This document shows, in pieces, positions 6,661 through 8,046 of a DNA stretch of 8,046 nucleotides (positions within the stretch are counted from its first letter, which is position 1; each line of letters begins with the position of its first letter). A program made the translations under genes and the position numbers. Where the stretch lies: contig JAOAPP010000017.1 of NCBI GenBank assembly GCA_025462985.1, positions 1 to 8,046 of the forward strand, read 5' to 3'. This DNA comes from Bryobacterales bacterium. Lineage in GTDB: Bacteria > Acidobacteriota > Terriglobia > Bryobacterales > Bryobacteraceae. The notes beneath the pieces were generated by a model that ran no database searches, was not told where the DNA came from, and was given only the letters and a program-made list of their open reading frames with translations.

Positions 6661-6704
6661 GGAAACTATGGAATCAGTCTAACGAAGTTCGGGAACAGAG
6701 GGAA
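6661..6704. repeat. Paired GGAA-N5-GGAA modules upstream of the response regulator
   Basis: On the plus strand GGAA occurs at 6661-6664 and 6670-6673, then again at 6692-6695 and 6701-6704. Within each module the period is 9 bases, and the two modules are offset by 31 bases, about three helical turns. This lies in the 56-base gap upstream of the regulator start (minus strand, where the elements read TTCC). Direct-repeat half-sites are the usual target form of OmpR-family regulators, although their common period is nearer 10-11. This is a candidate operator only. Confidence 0.3.
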
Positions 6705-6708
6705 TGCT

Positions 6709-7800
6709 TCAGTCGCCCGAAGCGCGGCTAGCCTCAGGGACCGCCGGTGCGCCGAAGAAAGATCTAACTGACTTGTAGCGGGTTCGCAGTACCGAGAGGA
6801 GCGTCATCAAAGCAATCAGCAGTACGGTGTAGACGGCCACCTGCGCCACGCTCAAGGACTCTTTCCAGAGTCCGAACCAGCGCCCATAGACTAGCTCAAT
6901 GTGCACCCAATACACCAGCAGGGACGTGGTGCCCAACTGACGGAACAGACTCCAGCGTTGTGCCGAAGCCAGATTGACCCAGAGATAAGCGAGCGCCAGC
7001 AGGCAGAGCACGAAGCCCAGCTTGATAGTGATCAGTCCAGGGCTATCCAGCCAGAAGTCGACCTTCGGGTAAATCGAATAAGGAAGGCTGGAGAGATGAT
7101 GGGCAAACGCCGCCAGCGCCATGCCGATAGCCATCATCCAAAGCATCGTCCTCTGCATGTCTTCGTGCTTCACAACCCGCAGAATGCCGCCGACCACCAT
7201 ACCGAATGCCAGAAATGAGGCCCAGGGGAAGAAGCCGAAATAATTGAGATCCGGAAACACGTAGGCGCGCACGAGCCACGGAATCGAGGCCGTATTGATC
7301 ATCGTCACCACCGGCGCGAGTCCCGCAATGAGCACACCGAGAACCGTGCACAAACGGATCCGCTCGCGCGTCGTGAAGACCGCCATGGGCGCAAAAACCA
7401 GCATGGCCAGCCCCATGCAATTCAAAATGTCGACTCTTGCGATCTCGTTGAACGGGCTGGTCGGGTATCCGAAAACGTAGAGCTGGATTCGGAAGAGAAA
7501 AGCAATAACGAACAGGTAACGCGAGCGCTTCACCGCTGCCCAGATCTTCTTTCCGGCGCTCACATTCTGTTTGTCCTGGCTGTCCATTAGAAACGCGAAC
7601 GTGATACCCGTCAGGAACAGGAACATCGCAGGGGGAAGTCCACCGACGAACTGCGACAGCATGTACGGACCCTTGTCGCGCAGATCGGTCCGGGTAAACG
7701 AGTTGAACGTATGCCCCTGCAGCATAATGACGGCGGCCAGGCCTCTCACCCAGTCGATAAAGGCCAGCCGTCCCGAATTACTTTGGGGCTTATTGTGCAT
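6709..7800 (-). CDS. Polytopic membrane acyltransferase, HGSNAT/DUF1624-like
   Basis: This 363-residue inner-membrane protein has about ten hydrophobic segments. The N-terminus shows the signature of the heparan-alpha-glucosaminide N-acetyltransferase/DUF1624 group: RLAFIDWVRGLAAVIMLQGH, with D16, R19 and H30, followed by PPAMFLFLTGITFAF (56-70) in the next segment. Members are thought to move an acetyl or other acyl group across the membrane onto a sugar. H30 is my candidate for the acyl-carrying His, by analogy with the human enzyme. A second conserved-looking spot is YWVHIELVYG near the C-terminus. The related acyltransferase_3/OpgC-type families share the topology and cannot be excluded, so the substrate is unknown. 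The start at 7800 has a weak purine-rich site (AGAAAAG). It follows a LolA-like gene by 42 bases and precedes the two-component operon, all on the same strand. The last 20 or so residues are polar and cytoplasmic-looking. Confidence 0.8.
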   Translation of the reverse strand: MHNKPQSNSGRLAFIDWVRGLAAVIMLQGHTFNSFTRTDLRDKGPYMLSQFVGGLPPAMFLFLTGITFAFLMDSQDKQNVSAGKKIWAAVKRSRYLFVIAFLFRIQLYVFGYPTSPFNEIARVDILNCMGLAMLVFAPMAVFTTRERIRLCTVLGVLIAGLAPVVTMINTASIPWLVRAYVFPDLNYFGFFPWASFLAFGMVVGGILRVVKHEDMQRTMLWMMAIGMALAAFAHHLSSLPYSIYPKVDFWLDSPGLITIKLGFVLCLLALAYLWVNLASAQRWSLFRQLGTTSLLVYWVHIELVYGRWFGLWKESLSVAQVAVYTVLLIALMTLLSVLRTRYKSVRSFFGAPAVPEASRASGD

Positions 7801-7827
7801 CTTTTCTGCTGGCTTCGTCCCAGGTAT

Positions 7828-7849
7828 CCAGTGAGTTATCTCTCACTGG
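7828..7849 (-). terminator. Perfect inverted repeat over the stop codon of the LolA-like gene
   Basis: CCAGTGAG (7828-7835) and CTCACTGG (7842-7849) form a perfect 8-base-pair stem with a 6-base loop. In the minus-strand transcript the 5' arm contains the TGA stop of the LolA-like gene (7843-7845). No T-tract follows, so a classical intrinsic terminator is not supported. It could be an RNA-stabilising 3' end, or an attenuator between this gene and the acyltransferase, whose start is 27 bases beyond the stem. Confidence 0.4.
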
Positions 7850-8046
7850 CGCTGCTTCTTAGCGTCTTTGGGCACCTTCAGTTCCAAAGTGCCGTTGATA
7901 ATCGGATTAAGGCGAATATCAGAGTAAGTGATCTTGCGATAATTGCCGGACGGTTCATAGAACATTTGCTGTATCGGATTGTAACCATTGTCCTGAATCC
8001 ACAGCTCGACTATTGTGAGACGTTCGAGAAAACCGGGATCGTCCGG
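7843..8046 (-). CDS. LolA-like outer-membrane lipoprotein-sorting protein, C-terminal 67 residues (partial)
   Basis: The reading frame enters from the right window edge and ends at TGA 7843-7845. Only the last 67 residues are visible, so the start, signal peptide and most of the fold are missing. The visible part contains VELWIQDN, then MFYEPSGNYRKITYSDIRLNP, and ends with LELKVPKDAKKQRQ. This is the beta-strand pattern and wording of the LolA/LolB-like fold proteins common in Acidobacteriota, which carry or sort lipoproteins or lipids across the periplasm. The basic tail is unremarkable. True LolA function cannot be claimed from the tail alone, and a general LolA-fold periplasmic protein is equally possible. 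A perfect hairpin encloses the stop codon, and the acyltransferase gene follows on the same strand. Confidence 0.7.
   Translation of the reverse strand, partial: PDDPGFLERLTIVELWIQDNGYNPIQQMFYEPSGNYRKITYSDIRLNPIINGTLELKVPKDAKKQRQ

Noticed and set aside
1..8046. CRISPR arrays, insertion sequences, tRNA or rRNA genes, phage or defence modules
   Set aside because: No spaced direct repeats, transposase or terminal repeats, cloverleaf-like segments or defence-family motifs were seen on either strand.

Overview
The window reads as a stretch of an Acidobacteriota chromosome, most likely from the Terriglobia/Koribacter side of the phylum. This is an inference from several things. It is moderately GC-rich. 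It carries a protein of the 'RNAQxSTGPxxxxGKAxSSRNA' family that is common in that phylum. It has a Tat-exported hydroxypyruvate-isomerase-like TIM barrel, exported carbohydrate-active enzymes, and a LolA-like protein with the 'FYEPSGNYRxxTYSDIRLNP' signature. No rRNA, tRNA, CRISPR array, insertion sequence or phage gene is visible, and no stretch longer than about 175 bases lacks a gene.

Layout: 1-174 is a G-poor leader with no recognised gene. 175-882 (+) is an unknown-function protein with a conserved N-terminal motif and a basic coiled coil. 940-1854 (+) is a Tat-exported sugar isomerase/epimerase-like protein. It converges on, and overlaps by 11 bases, a GH36 alpha-galactosidase with a signal peptide (1844-4036, -) in which every catalytic landmark is present. 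Together these look like periplasmic carbohydrate-handling genes. Divergently, 4091-4444 (+) holds the most unusual item: a 117-residue arsenite methyltransferase (ArsM) derivative. It keeps the family's N-terminal and C-terminal ends in frame but has lost the whole SAM-binding methyltransferase core.

The remaining genes are all on the minus strand and read, in transcription order, from the right edge: the C-terminus of a LolA-like protein (7843-8046), a polytopic membrane acyltransferase of the HGSNAT/DUF1624-like type (6709-7800), an OmpR-family response regulator (5945-6652) and its CusS-like sensor kinase (4453-5931). The regulator and kinase are 13 bases apart, with a Shine-Dalgarno sequence in the gap, and form a typical two-component operon. 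The 56 bases upstream of the regulator contain a paired, evenly spaced GGAA array that could be its operator.

A recurring theme is short perfect inverted repeats that enclose stop codons: at 1843-1855, 4447-4468 and 7828-7849. None is followed by a T-tract, so they are candidate hairpin-only 3' ends rather than classical terminators. I see no complete novel defence or mobile system. The main point worth pursuing is the internally deleted arsM.
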